From: Eudromia elegans
Taxonomy: Eukaryota; Chordata; Aves; Tinamiformes; Tinamidae
DNA length: 64,000 bases
Assembly (NCBI GenBank): GCA_003342815.1
Contig: PTEX01000312.1
Span: forward strand, 1,310-65,309
Direction of reading: 5' to 3'
Position 1 is the first letter of the stretch. Every line of letters begins with the position of its first letter. Of the stretch, positions 11,540 through 25,100 are shown piece after piece. The notes below the pieces were generated by a model. It saw nothing but the letters and a program-made list of their open reading frames with translations, ran no database searches and was not told the origin of the DNA. The translations under genes and the position numbers were made by a program.

Positions 11540-13803
11540 CCAGACCAGGTCTTAAGATCAGGGACACCATTCTCTAATACAAAGCATAACACTTAGCAAT
11601 TAAAAATAATTAAATAAAATTTAAAAAAGATCTGCAAATGAGAGGACACTAAGAATGAATAATTCTGCCCATCCACAGGAATATTTAAGAATAACAATGT
11701 GTATTACAAAGTTATGCAAAAATGTGCGGTGTAGGCTATTCTTAGCCTGTGACTGTTCAAGCATCACTGCTTACAGTAAGCAAATGATTCCTGGTGATGA
11801 TTCACCAGCTAGAAGGGTGGAAATTTCACAAAAGCAGCACATCTTTGTAGTGAATACAGTGTCCTTAGGGGGAAATAAAATAAAAGCATGTGAAGTGGTG
11901 GTGTTGAAGTTGAAACTGAATGAAATTAGCCTGTATATGATCTAGTTAAGTGAATAAAGTTGGTGGATCATGTCTTCCCATGGTTTCAGAAAAGAACCTT
12001 TCTTAGGAAAAAAACCTTAAGATCCAGTGCTGATGGACTGTAATAAAAACAGACTTGTTGATGTTTTCACAGAGGAGAGGGCAAGAAATTGAAGAATTCA
12101 ACTTCGGGTCTCACAGGCTTTGTAAAACCTGAAGTCTAGAAAGACCTGAGGTTTTTGAGCAAAAGTAGTGATTTTTTTCTTGATGATTTTTATTAGCATA
12201 TGTTGCTTCAGGTAACAAAACATTCTTAATTGTTCCTATTTTACTTACTTGACAGGAAGGGGGGAAAAATCTTGTCCCCTACCCAAATATATATCAGGTG
12301 TGACGTGAGTACTAGACATAAGCACAAATCAGAAGAGGTTCTGAGAAGTGGAGTATTTCTGTCTCATTAGAAGATTGGCAGCTGGCTCTGCTTTTAACTG
12401 GGTGTGGGGAAAACTCTCCTCTCCTGTGTTTTTATTTATTTTTTGCCTGTTTCCTTCTCACTATGAGAAAGTTAACATGGAATTTTCCACTGAAGATCAT
12501 CGTGATCATGCTCATCAGTTCCCAAAGTGGCCTGCAGAGTGCTGTGCCAGCGTATTCTGTGGTAATGCAAAGATGGACCTTGGTGAGAAGGAAAAAATAC
12601 ATAAATTCTCCTGAGGTATTGTGAAGGCCAAGTGTAGAACTATAGCTTCACACGTGTTGTCTTCTTATCACCCAGGACCGAAAGGTTCACAAAGAATATA
12701 AAAGGTATATGGAGGTGCATTTAAAACCTATAAACAGGGAAGAGTGCAGTGTGCCTAGGAGAGGACGATGGAGTCCTGCTCTTGCTACTTGCTGAGGTTA
12801 AAATGTTTGCTGAGCTGCTTGATCGTAGTGGGGAAAAAAATGAGAGCGTCAATAATGCTTTTTTATTATTATTTTATTTATTTTTTTTTTTTAGAAATTG
12901 AACAAATTGCTTCCCTCTAAGACAAATCTACTTTATATTTGATTTTTTGTTTCATAAATGAAAAGTAATTGTTTAGCAGCAAAAAGTTATACAGATTTGG
13001 AATGCACTCTATTACAAAGTAATAATAGTAGTTAAACTTGTAGTCTCTTGTGTTTGGTACTATTTGATAGGGTTTCATAGTACTGCTCTTGCACGAGTGC
13101 GATAAAGCAGGAGTACGTCTATGCAGAAATTACTGGAATCAACTGCCAGAAAGTGTTAACCAGTTTGTTCAGAGCTCTGAACTGTTCTCTTACTTACTGA
13201 CTAGATGTCACAGGCAAGTACAATAGGGGCAATTCCAGCTCAGGCATGTTCCCCTTCCCCTCTCCCCTCTTCCTTTCTGTTTACAGGCACATGCTGTAAA
13301 AGATGAGAGGGATATCCACAGAGCATTCCTCAAAACTTAAGCACACTGCAGATTTGCATTTTAACAGGTTCTTAGTTGGGTGACCAGGATGCACCAAAAA
13401 TGCGAGAGTGTTACAAATGCAGCAATGTGTAATATAAAATAAAGGCACATTGAGAGGTTCTTAATTTCTCCCTTATTATTTACACTTTCATTTGGCCTAA
13501 AGGCTACCAAATACTTTACAGGCAGATAAGCAGCAGAAAACAATGATTGATTATAGAGTGGAATAAAGAGAAGGCATGTAGTTGGTGTCATAAAATACAG
13601 TACCACTAAAGAAAGTACTGGTAAAGAACTTCAGGCTAATGATCTGTGCACCATGCCTGCTCTTTGAGGCTTCCACATGAGAATAAAGAAAGGTCACGTT
13701 GGTCGAGTTCCTAGTTGCTTAGCTAACTGTCCAAGTCTGTTGTCTTATTTAGAAGGAAATGTTAACAATTTATTGCCTCTTGTCAGAAGAATCACAGGAA
13801 CAC
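11540..13803. other. AT-rich stretch without a gene
   Basis: No gene recognised. A T-rich/TTA-rich tract at about 12859-12892 ends in TTAG and resembles a splice acceptor, but no convincing exon follows. Open frames of 80-96 codons (11655-11945, 12348-12614, minus 13606-13361) look like chance. Confidence 0.5.
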
Positions 13804-14163
13804 TCTGAAGAGAAGGATGAGAGGGGATCTAATCAACACGTACAAATTCCTGAGGTACGATTGTAGGGAGGAGGGGGCTAAACTGTTCTCCGTAGTGGCT
13901 GGTGATAGGACAAGGTGCAATGGTTTTAAGCTGAGGCAGAGGAGGTTTCATATCTGGGTGAGGAAGAACTTCTTTCCTGTGAGGGTGACAGAGCCCTGGC
14001 ACAGGCTGCCCAGAGAGGTTGTGGAGTCTCCTTCTCTGGAGATCTTCAAACCCGCCTGGATGCCACCCTGTGCCACCTGCTCTGGGTGACCCTGTTGGAG
14101 CAGGAAGGTTGGACTAGATGATCTCTAGAGGTCCCTTCCATTCCTAAAGATTCTGTGATTCTG
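13804..14163 (+). mobile_element. CR1 LINE, short 5'-truncated copy
   Basis: Plus-strand CR1 3' end of about 360 bp. Frame 13817-14089 encodes the very C-terminus of ORF2 with [30 protein letters not shown] and [12 protein letters not shown]. The 3' untranslated block (ttggactagatgatctctag) follows, and the element ends in octamers attctgtg-attctg at 14150-14163. The 5' break at about 13804 is typical CR1 truncation. Only the ORF2 tail is present, so it cannot encode reverse transcriptase. Its ORF2 tail is cleaner than that of the copy at 1490, which fits a somewhat younger age. Confidence 0.96.
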
Positions 14164-17100
14164 CAAGTGTATCTAATACTGTGTATCTTAGAAACACCTG
14201 AAAAGGTCCTTTCTAAAACTATGCTTTATTGCCTGACTTTTAAGGACTGTGGAATTGCATTTCCTTGCCAGCTGCCAGGTTCAGCCAGACATTGCAAAAA
14301 GCTGCATGAGGTGACCAGAGCAAAGCCAAGGTGCCTGAACAAGTCAGTGCAGGGTGTTTGGCTTTGGCACGAGCCTCTGCAGCAGCCTCCGTCTAAGGCA
14401 GAAAGCACTGTCCAAGTCCAGGTTTTGTAACTTGCTGGGTTATACAATTTTCAGCCTCACAAAATTCAGTATTTTCTTTTTATTTCTCAGAGGAGATAAA
14501 TGTTAATGACCTGAAGAATCTCAAAACATGTACCTTACTGTGCATGTTCCTGAAACTGGGATAATCTAGACTATTTTTGCTAGCCATTTCAAAACAAAAG
14601 CCTTATGTGTATATAAAAATACCTGTGCATGTTTGAAGAGTGTGTATCTAAGACTTTTAAGTTTATATGTTTTAAAAAAGGAGCACTATCATAAATTCTT
14701 GTATAAAAATCTGATATTTGTGGAAAAATGAAAATTTCAGTGTTGAATTTTGTATCCTAAAAATAATTTCTAACAAACACCCTCTCTCCCCACCCCAAAA
14801 TGCAATCACAAGTGAAGTACAATAGTGTTATAGTTAAAATAAATTGAAGAGGAGTCTGAGGAGGCAAGAGGGTAAAGCAGAAGCACCCTGGCTTCTGTAA
14901 TGAGGTAGTTGATTGCATAGAGGGTCACATTATCTTGATGAAAAACTTCTGGGTGGCCTTCCAGGCAAATGGGGAGAGCTCTTTAGAAAGAATTCGGTCA
15001 TTGCCCCTTTGTGCTTAAGGAAAAACCTTCTCCATACGTGTATATGCTGTTTTGTTTTGCCATTTCTTTTGCTTTAAAGCAGGTGTCAGTGAATAGTAAT
15101 CATTAGTCAGCAACCACACATTACATGGTAAATACCTCCAGTTGGAGCTTCTAAGCTGTCAGTAAGAATATTGATCACTTGTAGATGATTGGCGTCTTTT
15201 GTATGAAACAGTGAAAGTAAAAGCAAAGAAAAAATAACTTTGTATGAAAAGGAGGAAAATGTAGTTTATCAAGATATTACCTATTACAGAAAGAGGAAAA
15301 CATTGCTGTGAATCTGAATCAGTGACTGTTGAGAGCAAGAGGAGTCTTTCTTCTGGCCTCAGCTGGCTTTAGATGCAGCTTCATTGGGTTAATAATTTAA
15401 GTGTGTGGTTTTTGCAAGAGATGTCTAAACGTTAATATTTATGAAGCTTTTGCTGTCAGCTGTAACTAAATTTAGAGTAATTTAGGGAAGTTTAGCAATA
15501 AATGTTAACTTTTTATTTTACTGAAATATATTTCTCCCTAGATTTTAATGTTTTCCACCTCTATAAATGCAGTTTTATGATTAACAAGAGTAAGGAAATA
15601 GTAAAGGGGCATAAACAGAAAATCTAAACATTAAAGAAAAGCAAAATTATGAGACGGACCTCTTCATGACACATGAAAACCTGTATACCATGTCCTTTTC
15701 TTGAGCTTAAGTTCTTGTGTAAGAAACCAATGCTGGTATTTGTTTTCTTCTTGGCTGAGGAGATTCACAGGAAGCTAGAGATGCAGGATTTATGATGTAT
15801 TTTGTAGCTTCTGAACAATGAAACTGAGACAAAAATTTATTTTTCTGAGGGTGAAGAACCCTCTAAAATAACACTAGGAAATCTAGAATTGCTAAACAGA
15901 TGAATAATAGCTCTTTGGACTGTTGGCTTTGAAAGTGAGTTTGATTCAAACAATGGAGATTCTTGCTACAACTGCAATTGTCTTTTGGATGGAGAGTTCA
16001 GCTTTAAAGAAAAGTGATACTGTAGGTGTTCTGTCTTATAGCCCATTCTGAACCTATGCAGTAATACATTTTGGACTGGCTTAGTTGAAAAGCATCCACC
16101 ACTGAAACGTGCTGCTAAAACCCTGTGCTGGAGAGCAATCGCTTCAGGAGAGTTTTTCTCAGTGATTTTGATCTCCCAGTGATCATCAACTTCAAGTCAT
16201 CTCTTGTTTCCAGGGGTCCTGCTGCAAGCACTCGTGAGAAAGGTGAGTATTGGAATGGTCAGCTGGGAGAGAGATGGTTGTGCTTCCCTTTGCTCTCAGG
16301 AGTGTGATGGACGTCGTCTTGATTACGTGGCAGCCTGTGATTTTCGTAGGGCTGCTTCCAGCAGGAAACAAAGATGTTGCTTTTGGGAAGTGCTTGCTCT
16401 CAGCCTAGCTTTTCGTTCAGAGAAGTCATTAAGGGATTGTCACTAGGCATTTGTGTCATTTCAACCTTCGATCTGCAGAGCATATGCTTCTTCCTAGCTG
16501 AAGGCTGGGCCCTCTTGCAGTACGTACATCTAACTGTGCCGTTCTGCTGGTAGCTTGGGAGTATTTTAAACTTGGATCTCTCTGAGTGATTGCTGTCAAA
16601 CATAATTTGTCAATGAGACAATCTTTGCACAAGAGAGAGTTCCCATGAAAATACATGTCAGCTGAAGAGAGTGCGATTACCTGGGAGTTATTTTGCATAC
16701 AAGATAAAAGGGAAGCTCTCTGACATGCTTGGTGGGGGTTAGCAACTCGAACAAATCTAGTCAGATTTTGCTGTGGATATTTCCATTCTTGGCAAAATCC
16801 CCTTTTGTCACTAATCGGAGGGGAAGCATGTTTAGGTTCTGGCAGTTTGATGAAACTGGCAGCAGGTTAAGGGCCCCCTGTGTTGCTCCACGTTTGGAGG
16901 CTCACCCGGTGTTCCTGGCCCACCTGCTGGCTGCGCTCTGCAGAGGAAGGTCGGAGGCGCCTCAGGACGCTGTGGCCATCACGGGCCTTTCAAGGCGGAG
17001 AGTACGGTGACCTTGGATTAATAGCGGCTACAGTCCAGGGATGCTTTAGACTTGTCTTTAAATATTTATCAATCCTGATGCTTCTATTTAATGTGTCCCT

Positions 17101-17716
17101 TGAGTTTATTTTGTGGAGCAGACTGCTGCCTAGCAGCTTGTTTAGCCTGGGCTGGAGCTAGAAAAATGAACCCAAGCTGCCCATTTTGTCAACTCTGCAC
17201 CGTCTTTCTTCCCTGCTCGCTTGCTGTATCAGCAAGGAGAGTAACTCTGTCTTTTTGCTTTTGCGTGATAAAAGAAAATTTGAAGTATCCAGTTGGAGTT
17301 CATGGGTGGAACTCAGTGTGTGAGTATATTATCGAAACAAAAAGGCCATTTAAAGATATTAGAAATGTAAAGGAAAGGAGAGCACCTGGAGTTGTGATTA
17401 AAAATAGTGATTTTCGGCTTTGTGTTCTAGAGATTAACCTAGACCATTTCCCGAGCGCCAGTCACTGAATAATTCCTGCTGAAAAAGACAGGAGCCATTC
17501 ATGTGTTATGACAGGTGGTTCAGTCCCTGGATGGAGTTAAGCACAGCATCCCTCACTGTGCCACAGTTCCTTAACTGTGCTAATAGCAGCCGCCGGGAGC
17601 AGCACTTCTCCTGACTCGTGGGGGCAGCGGTGCCTATTCTGAGTGACATGTGCTACATTGATGGGTCTGAGATGGGCTCAAAGTTGTGCATATGTGTAGC
17701 CCTTTACAGAACTTAG
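14164..17716. other. AT-rich stretch without a recognised gene
   Basis: A mildly GC-richer piece lies at 14240-14420 with open frames on both strands and no recognisable product. Positions 16125-17470 hold several overlapping plus-strand frames (up to 125 codons at 17091-17468) in moderately GC-rich, non-repetitive DNA. The texture there is more like conserved non-coding DNA than coding DNA. Nothing is assignable. Confidence 0.45.
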
Positions 17717-17742
17717 ACACACACACACACACACACACACAC
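17717..17742. repeat. (AC)13 dinucleotide microsatellite
   Basis: Thirteen uninterrupted AC units. Confidence 0.97.
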
Positions 17743-18321
17743 TTGCTTTCTCCCAGTGTAGCAATTTTGATCTTATTTTATCCTCCAAATTTTGATAATG
17801 CTACTTTTTTTTAATGTTCTTATACTTAAATAGCAAATGAGTCATGACTAAAACTGAACAAAGGTTTTTCTCTCCCTGCAATTTAGGGTTTGTTTCTAAA
17901 AAAGGGAAGAAAAAAAGGATTTCTGCATATCTGCATCTGAAGTATTGACTCTTCCAAGTATAGTTATGCCAGTTTTCTAATATAAAAGAAAATTCTAAAA
18001 AACGAAATAAAGCATCATATTACTTGTTAAAGTAAATGCTTTACATGAAACAATGTAGTGGGAGTAGGGTGTTCACTAAGGAGAGAAATACATGGTTCCC
18101 AAAATTGAGGACTTTTTTTTCTGATTTTTCTGAGCTGCCACTGAACTCTCATACTCATTATTTACACAAGTCTTGTTCTACGTTTTCGTTTTCCTAACAG
18201 AATTGAGCTGAGGTAGACACAGATGGCAACCAGTAATTTTGTGCAACTTTAATTAATTAAACTCTTATTTCTGTTTCTGTATTTACATTAGTAGATTCGA
18301 GCCGTTATTAATAACGCGTAG
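17743..18321. other. AT-rich flank of the envelope-like fossil
   Basis: No gene or repeat family seen. The segment ends in a short palindromic gttattaataac near 18304, close to where the coding-like fossil stops. Confidence 0.5.
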
Positions 18322-19335
18322 CTAGTCCCACAACAGCAAGTCCCAGAATTGGCTCATCCGTTGCCTTGTCCCTGACCAGGGCAGCGACTGGAAGGCCAAT
18401 GCCGACATCAGTAGGTAGGGGCCATGGCTCTGCTTGGTGGTGCCCTGGAAGTCCCTCAGGCAGCCCTTTGTTTCAACAAGGGTCCATATCTGTGCAATGG
18501 ACTTGTCGTGGCAGCTCAGGAACAGGCTCTGAGATGCCTGACCCGTGGATGATGCCGAGGTCTGCTGGGCCCTATACAGAGTGGCAGACTCCACGTCTTC
18601 CTCTGAGTGTATTGGCACCACGAGGAGCAGCACTGCTGTTCCCTGGGACTTACCAGCCCTTAGGGGGCTTTCACATACCAGCTCCTCAACTGTCCTTTCC
18701 TTCCTGTGAGCACAGTGTTTCCCAGTGAGTAGTTTTCCATGCTCTTGTATGGATGCCTCTGGAATCCACTCTCAGACCCAAACAAGGAAGGTCTGGACAT
18801 CAGGACTCTACAATGTGAAAGTTACTCCTGTGGTATTGGCAGTTTACACCATCGCGGGCCTGCCATTAGCTGTGTAATTACCACAGGTACTTGTACACGA
18901 AGGCATCTCACTGCCATACGTAATGGTTGTGGTTATCATGATTAATAAAGTAATACATACAAATGCAATCACAAGGGGCAGTGAGAGCTAAAAAGCAATA
19001 TTTCCCTTCGGCTTGCATTCCTTAAAAATATATCCCAAGTGTCTCCCCTCGAAACAGTGATAATGGTAAGATGCTTCCCTGTGTTCATATAATTACTGTA
19101 CTAACCAGTATGTTCTTTGTGGGTCACATCACAGGTATGAGGGATCTCCAGGTCCTTTACAGAAGTAGTGCTCACCCCATTGTTAGATACTGCATCACTG
19201 CATCGAGTTTAGCCCAGGTACATGTAGTCTGGGTCATTACAGGCAAGGCTCCTACCTGGTCATCAAACCATTTCCATGCAACTTTCTTGTCATCTTGTTT
19301 GATGACTTGATATAATCCAAATTCTCAATTAAAAA
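18322..19335 (-). mobile_element. Probable eroded endogenous retrovirus fragment, envelope-like (class II/beta-like suspected)
   Basis: A broken fossil read on the minus strand. Three protein-like parts follow each other in the order expected for the start of an envelope gene. The first, about 19330-19177, contains TWAKLDAVMQYL, reminiscent of the TWAQL-type leader of beta-like retroviral envelopes. The second, about 18981-18860, is a hydrophobic signal-like run (LPLVIAFVCITLLIMI) followed by a Cys- and NxT-bearing stretch (CGNYTANG). The third, 18633-18322, is an open stretch of about 100 codons, with the composition of a surface-subunit interior but no motif I can name. The copy is interrupted several times. 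I see no flanking LTR pair, gag or pol, so only an internal fragment seems to survive. The family call rests on motif resemblance. Decay suggests an old insertion. A decayed host gene is the alternative. Confidence 0.35.
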
Positions 19336-22054
19336 AAAAACTACTTTCAGAGTAGGATATATTTTGGATTTTTTTTAAACCTTCAAAGATTATTTTAAAG
19401 TAGATAAATCTATTATAAGGAGGAGGGGAAAATCTCTAGAAAACCTCTCTAGTATTTCTAGATTTTTCTAAAACATATTGTTTTCACAAAAATTCTTTTT
19501 TACACAATAATACTCTTACTAGATTGGGTGACTGTAGGAGCTTTGTATAGTATAGGATGATTTAGAGCACTTTATTTCAGAGCAAACTAGACCTAGCAGA
19601 ACAGCAACTAGGTCCATATTCCTCTCTGTTTTCCTTAGGCTAGCAGTGGCTAATCTTCTTGGTCAGTGGTGCCAAATCTGTTTAGGAGCACAAATTTATT
19701 GCTTTTCCAGGTCAAATGCGTGTCACAGTTAAAATGCTGCTTTGTGCAGGGATTGCCATCACCACTTCTGTCCTTTATGAGGTGTTGAATTCAGAAACTT
19801 AATTATTCTGTATTGGTTACAGTAATGCAGCTGTTCACATATTGACGCTTTTAGGAGATGCTCAACTATGACTTTACAAGGATTTTGATGCATTTTGTGC
19901 ATAAGCAGATTTCAAAGGAACAGCAAAGCAAATAAAAAAAATAATGGGAATATCAGAAGCTATATTCTTGCAAGTTGAGAATGAGGTAGAATTTTTCTTT
20001 TTTTTTTCTGTGAGAGCATGATCTGATTTACACTTTTTCATCCAAGAGTTTTCATTGCAGTGTGTTGCGCAGCATTAGCCAGTGTTAAGTATAGCTCTGA
20101 GAACACATTTTCAGCTAGTATTGCCCCAGGCCAGTATGGCCTTTTAATATTTTTATGGACAGCACTTGGAGGTGGGGTGTCTGTTGCAAGTTTTCTGAGT
20201 TTGGTTAGTAGTTACTAGAGCTGAGATCCTTTTCTGACAAAGGGAAAACAGACAATATAGGAGATCAAGTAGAGGACTCATTTAGTGCTTAGTCATTAAG
20301 AAAGTCTTGGTGTTTTGGAGGAGAAAGATTTGCTGATCTAAGAACAACCTGTAAACATGTGTCTTCATTTTATACAGTATAAATTCCTTATACTTCCATT
20401 ATCTTACCTTGTAGTTAAAGAAAAGCTCAGTTCAATAATATATAGATTGTTTCTTTTTCTTTTTCTCTGAATAATATTTTTGTTTGTGTTTTGGATACTT
20501 TTTAAAGAATCCTTTAGTACGGGACCTACTGCATGTTGATTAAAAAGCTTCACTCAGTATAACCAATTCTTCTCTGCTGTGTAACTGAGAAATGTGTAAG
20601 GAAATTTGTGGGATCTGCCAATTCAATTAAGGTTTGAAGAAAAAAGCTAGTAGAAATTTTAAGTTGTCTCTAAGTATAAAAGATCTATGTGTGAGATGTG
20701 GACGTATTTTTGAATTTCTTGGTTTTTGAAAACTAGTTTCAACTAGACTTACACTTGTCTTATGATCCCTGTCCACCAATTCTCACATGTTTTTGCTGTA
20801 TTAGCTTTTTACTTAATATTTTTGACTGTTCATTAACAATCTGTATTTTGCAGTTTTAACTATAGTTTTAGTGAGGTGCACAGATTTGGGTGATAATCAA
20901 CTTGTGGTGTAGGGGTGAGTCATTTGAAAGCAGACAAGTGAACAAAAATTGTTGTTCAACATGAGTAATATGTTTTACAATTTTGTAATTGGTGTGCAGT
21001 CAATCCATAAGCAGAAAAAGTATGATTTGTCAAATATATTAGTCACTGGGAATTATTCAAGGATCTATTATTTAGATTACTTAAAAAAGCATGATTTTTA
21101 ATGAGAAGCATTAGCACTGAGGTAGCTTAATAAATTATTGACTATTTGAAACCAACTGAAATTTATTCCTAAGGTATTCTCAAGCTGCAGATAGCAGGAA
21201 GGTTAAAGAAAAAAAGAGAAGATCCAGTAACAGTATATTCCTTCTATGTCCTTGGGGAAAGAAAAAAAAATCAAAAAATAATCCTGTGCTAAAGTACCTG
21301 TCACTCTTTCCTTCCCAAATGGTTACATGAAACTACTTGTGCTCTGAATTATTACTGTATGCTATGTGCATTATATATTTGTTTTAAAACTGTGAGTACA
21401 GAAAAATAACTCAAACTTGTCCCCATAAATCAATGTCTCCTTCTCCTATGGAAGGAGTCGCTCTTGACTTGTGGTTTCAGTTCCTGCCAGTCATTTGGAG
21501 AACAGGCTTTCCAGGTGGCCAGTAGAACCAGACAGAAAACCCTTCAACTGGTGTGGTGTGGTATTCAAATATGAGTTTTATCAGAGGAATTACTTGTAGA
21601 AATAATTTGACAAATAATTTCTAATTGAGAACATATTACCCGAAATCTTTTCCATAATCTATGAGAATTTATTTCTGTAATTTATAATGAATTAATGTTT
21701 TAACTTTCTGTGTTAACGTGAGGAGCATATTAAAATATGCTTCTTTAGTTGAAATGTGTTTTAACTACGGCTATTTTAAGATCCAGTTCTCTACAAGTTT
21801 TTATTTAATGCAAACCAGTTACTCTTCTTGTTTGTCATGTTCACTGAATTGAAACTAAATTGAGTTAAACTAAATTTTTCATTTCCCATTTAGAAGATTT
21901 ACATAAAGGAAAGAGAATGGAGAGTTTTGTTTGTACAACCTGTGTGTAAAGGGACAAGGAAATTATGTTGTTCTCAGCCTTGTTTTATTTGTTATGATTT
22001 TTCATACCACCCAGTTGTGTAGAACTTTTAATTTTTCCTCCTGTGGGCTTCAAT
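19336..22054. other. AT-rich stretch without a gene
   Basis: AT-rich throughout, with short A/T runs (for example 19331-19340 and 19999-20008) and a small hairpin, agcatatt-aa-aatatgct, at 21724-21741. No open frame of note and no repeat family recognised. Confidence 0.55.
21984..21989 (-). promoter_or_regulatory. AATAAA polyadenylation signal candidate
   Basis: AATAAA on the minus strand about 65 nt downstream of the stop of the candidate exon 22163-22055. It has value only together with that exon. Confidence 0.2.
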
Positions 22055-22163
22055 TTAACTTCCCAGTTCAGCTGCTGTGACGGGTTGTTCAATCTGTCTT
22101 GCTCCCTCAGGTAATCTTAAGGCATCCTTGTGCTCCAGGATGGCGATTGCAGGGCGGCCTCTC
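22055..22163 (-). CDS. Candidate terminal coding exon, minus strand
   Basis: Seen: a moderate acceptor (pyrimidine-rich ttgttcttgccttg, then ...caccaccag) precedes 22163 on the minus strand. The exon then reads one base plus 35 codons, starting RGRPAIAILEHKDALRLPEG and ending TAAELGS before TAA at 22057-22055. AATAAA follows about 65 nt later. The stretch is GC-richer than its AT-rich neighbours, and its codons look protein-like (charged and hydrophobic residues mixed, no low complexity). I do not recognise it and found no upstream partner exon. A fragment of a retroelement coding region is an alternative. Confidence 0.25.
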
Positions 22164-25100
22164 CTGGTGGTGTATGTGTAGATACAAGGCAAGAACAACT
22201 TGTCTCCTTTTAATAATGCAGTGTAATAATACAGAAAATATAGCACACAGTCCATAGTGCACAGCTATTACCAATTCCCTTGATGTATCAGAAGATGTGA
22301 ACTACCATTGATTTCCACTTTGGAAAACCAGGCAAATAGTACCATACCAAGGCTTCTTCTCCTTTGGCTTTGAGTCTGCAAACCATCATGCACCTTCTTA
22401 TCTGCATCTATGATATTCTGCTCCCAGAGATGCAAACAGAACTTGCAGGTGATATAAGCGTGAAAAACATGTTTAAATGTAGCAGGATATTAATGTGGAA
22501 AAGAGTTAAATTTTTGGCCTCAGGACCTCTTTTGGTTGCTATCACTGTCAAGAGAAAGGTGGGAATTGGTGATATGTGGTACTTCGGCAGAACTGCTGCC
22601 AGGCAGCAGTTTTCATATATTTATTTGTTACTTAGTTTTATAAGCAAAAGATATGGATATTTCCTGTACTTTTCCAGTAATGGTTCTTCTTCTCAGTTTA
22701 TCATTAGACTAGTTCTCCCATTTTACTTTCCTTGGAGAGAGGACTTGCATGCGTATTATGGGCATTTGAGTGGGTGTTTATAAAATGAGGCTGATATTTG
22801 CTTCTGTAGGGTCACTGCGAGGAGAGAACTTCACAGCTTTTCAAGCCACCTTGACAGCTTTTGAAAAGATGGATATCGAGAACCCTGTCACCCGGACAGG
22901 CTGGAGATGCCCATGCACATGTCAGGCTTCAGCCTCCCCTCGTTGCCTCTTGTTCCCCACAGCTCCTGTTCCCCTGTCAGTGCAGAGCCCACTGGGGACA
23001 GGAGGGCTCCTGGCCACTGCCCTTGCACTGCGGTATTTGCTAGAGCGAAGACGAGTAAACCACTATAAACTAAAACGTGCAGTATAGTAATCATGCTCTA
23101 TTTGACATTTCTGGTTCTTGATTTGAAAACGGAAATTGCCTCCTGGATAGGAACAGTGAGGCATTCTTAGGAAAACCGGTACAGGAGCTTTGAAGTCACT
23201 GTCCTTAGCAAGATGATATAGGAATGGGTTTTCACTCAGCATTTTTATGTTGCATCCTTGGTGCGCTTCTATTTTGGGATCGCGTTTCCGGGTTAAATCA
23301 ATAAAAATTTGCATTTACTTCAAGCAGAGTTGGACTACAGCTAATTTACTAACGGCACTTACTGTAATTTGGAAGAACTTGACTGTATGAATATAGATAC
23401 AGATATGCACATAAAATATTAGTGCTAATTTTAGTTTAAATGTACTGTGGTACCTCAGGGGCACCATATAAATTTTCTAAAGAATCAAGAATTATTTTAT
23501 CGGGAGCTAAATCCTGCATTAATGTTTAATATGTATTTCATGTTATTCTTCCTGTTATAGAACAGCTCTTGAGAGAGCGTACAGTACAGCACAAAACAGG
23601 AGAAACTTTATTTCCTGTCCTCTACACGAGGAAAAAGAGGTAGCGAGCAGGTTGGTGCATGGAATACAGCTCTGTGTCCAGTCTCTGATATGTCTCCATT
23701 AAAAATAAGTGTTTTATTATAAATTCAGGTTCATGAAACATGAGTGAAAAATATGTTCTTTTTTAAAAAAAAAAAATGGAAGAGCTTGGTTTGCTTGTGT
23801 GTGTATGTTCCATTTATATAGACACATACACACATGCATACATCTTTGAAATTCATTGCTTCTAGCAAAATATGCATTTATTACAAATTCATGCTCTTAC
23901 GGAACACTGGTTTTAGATGACTGAATTTAAAAGTCACTTTGGCACTGACTAGCGTGACAACTGTGGTTGCCTTTTCATGCAAATGGCATCCTCATAGATG
24001 TGTCACAACAAGTTTCTTTAGCACTTCAGCTATTTGAAAATCCTAAGCAAATCTGAGTCGTTGCTAGTATGGCAACATCTCCCTCCCCTCTGGAATGGCA
24101 AAGATGTAGATGCCATTTTATTCTTGTGCTGGATGCAGAGGTTTGAGTTTTACCATCAAAAAGTGAGGACGTCAGAGGGACATCTGTAGTCATTCAGTCT
24201 ATAGAGAGTGTTTTTGCACTGAAATGCTGTTCTGATTTAGTGATTCTGTGACATACCAACGCCAACACTGAGTTGGTGGTAACTTCTAATAGAGAGGACA
24301 TTGCTAGGAATATCGGTGTTTTTAATCCCTATTTTTACTCCCATCACCCAAAATTACAGTTTTTTTTAATTTTCATGTAAGAAAATTAATATTCAGTGTA
24401 TGCAGTCTGAACTATTAACTCAGATGGCATCTTATTCTGCAGAGCTGGATCTAAAGATGATTTTTTTCTGCTGCAAGGCAGATGGGCAAAGTACTGGGTT
24501 GGATGAATACTGCGGCCCCATTCCCCTGCCCATGTGGCAATGCCCATCTTTATGGGCTCGGTAGTGATTTTTTATTTTCTTTACAATTTAAAAGGCATTT
24601 TTTTCTCCAAGTGGAATGTACTTTAAAACTTAGCATGCGTTTAAGTGCCTTCATGACTGAGACTGTTAATGTGCTCAGTGAGCACAAGCATACACTGCAA
24701 TGAAAATTATTTTCTGTGAATTTTACGGCAATTGTTACTGCTCTGTAAGTTTTACTTGCTTTGCTGCTTATCTGTTGGGGGATGAACGTTGGTTTTGGAT
24801 ACATATTTAAATTTAAACCCAGTAACTTTTTACTATCAGAATGGTCTTTTAAAGCATCTTGAAACTTTATTTCACATGAATGAGTCTCTGCCTCAGTTCT
24901 ATATTAAAATATTCAGAAACACCTTCAAAATGCAGTAATTTTGGCACCTGTAAGTCTTACTTGTTCCTAGAAAACTAGCAGGGAAAAATCCATTACAGTC
25001 TTGCTGCTCAGTCACTGTTTAGTGAGAAGTGAAATCCTTCAAAAATTTGAGAGCAGTTCTGCATTGCAGAATAACGTTCTTAAATGATTGTTATTACAGA

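Noticed and set aside
17091-17468. 125-codon plus-strand open frame
   Set aside because: No ATG near its start, no domain, no splice frame; composition resembles non-coding DNA.
24236-24252. gattctgtgac read as a CR1 3' octamer end
   Set aside because: No CR1 3' untranslated block precedes it; a short chance match.
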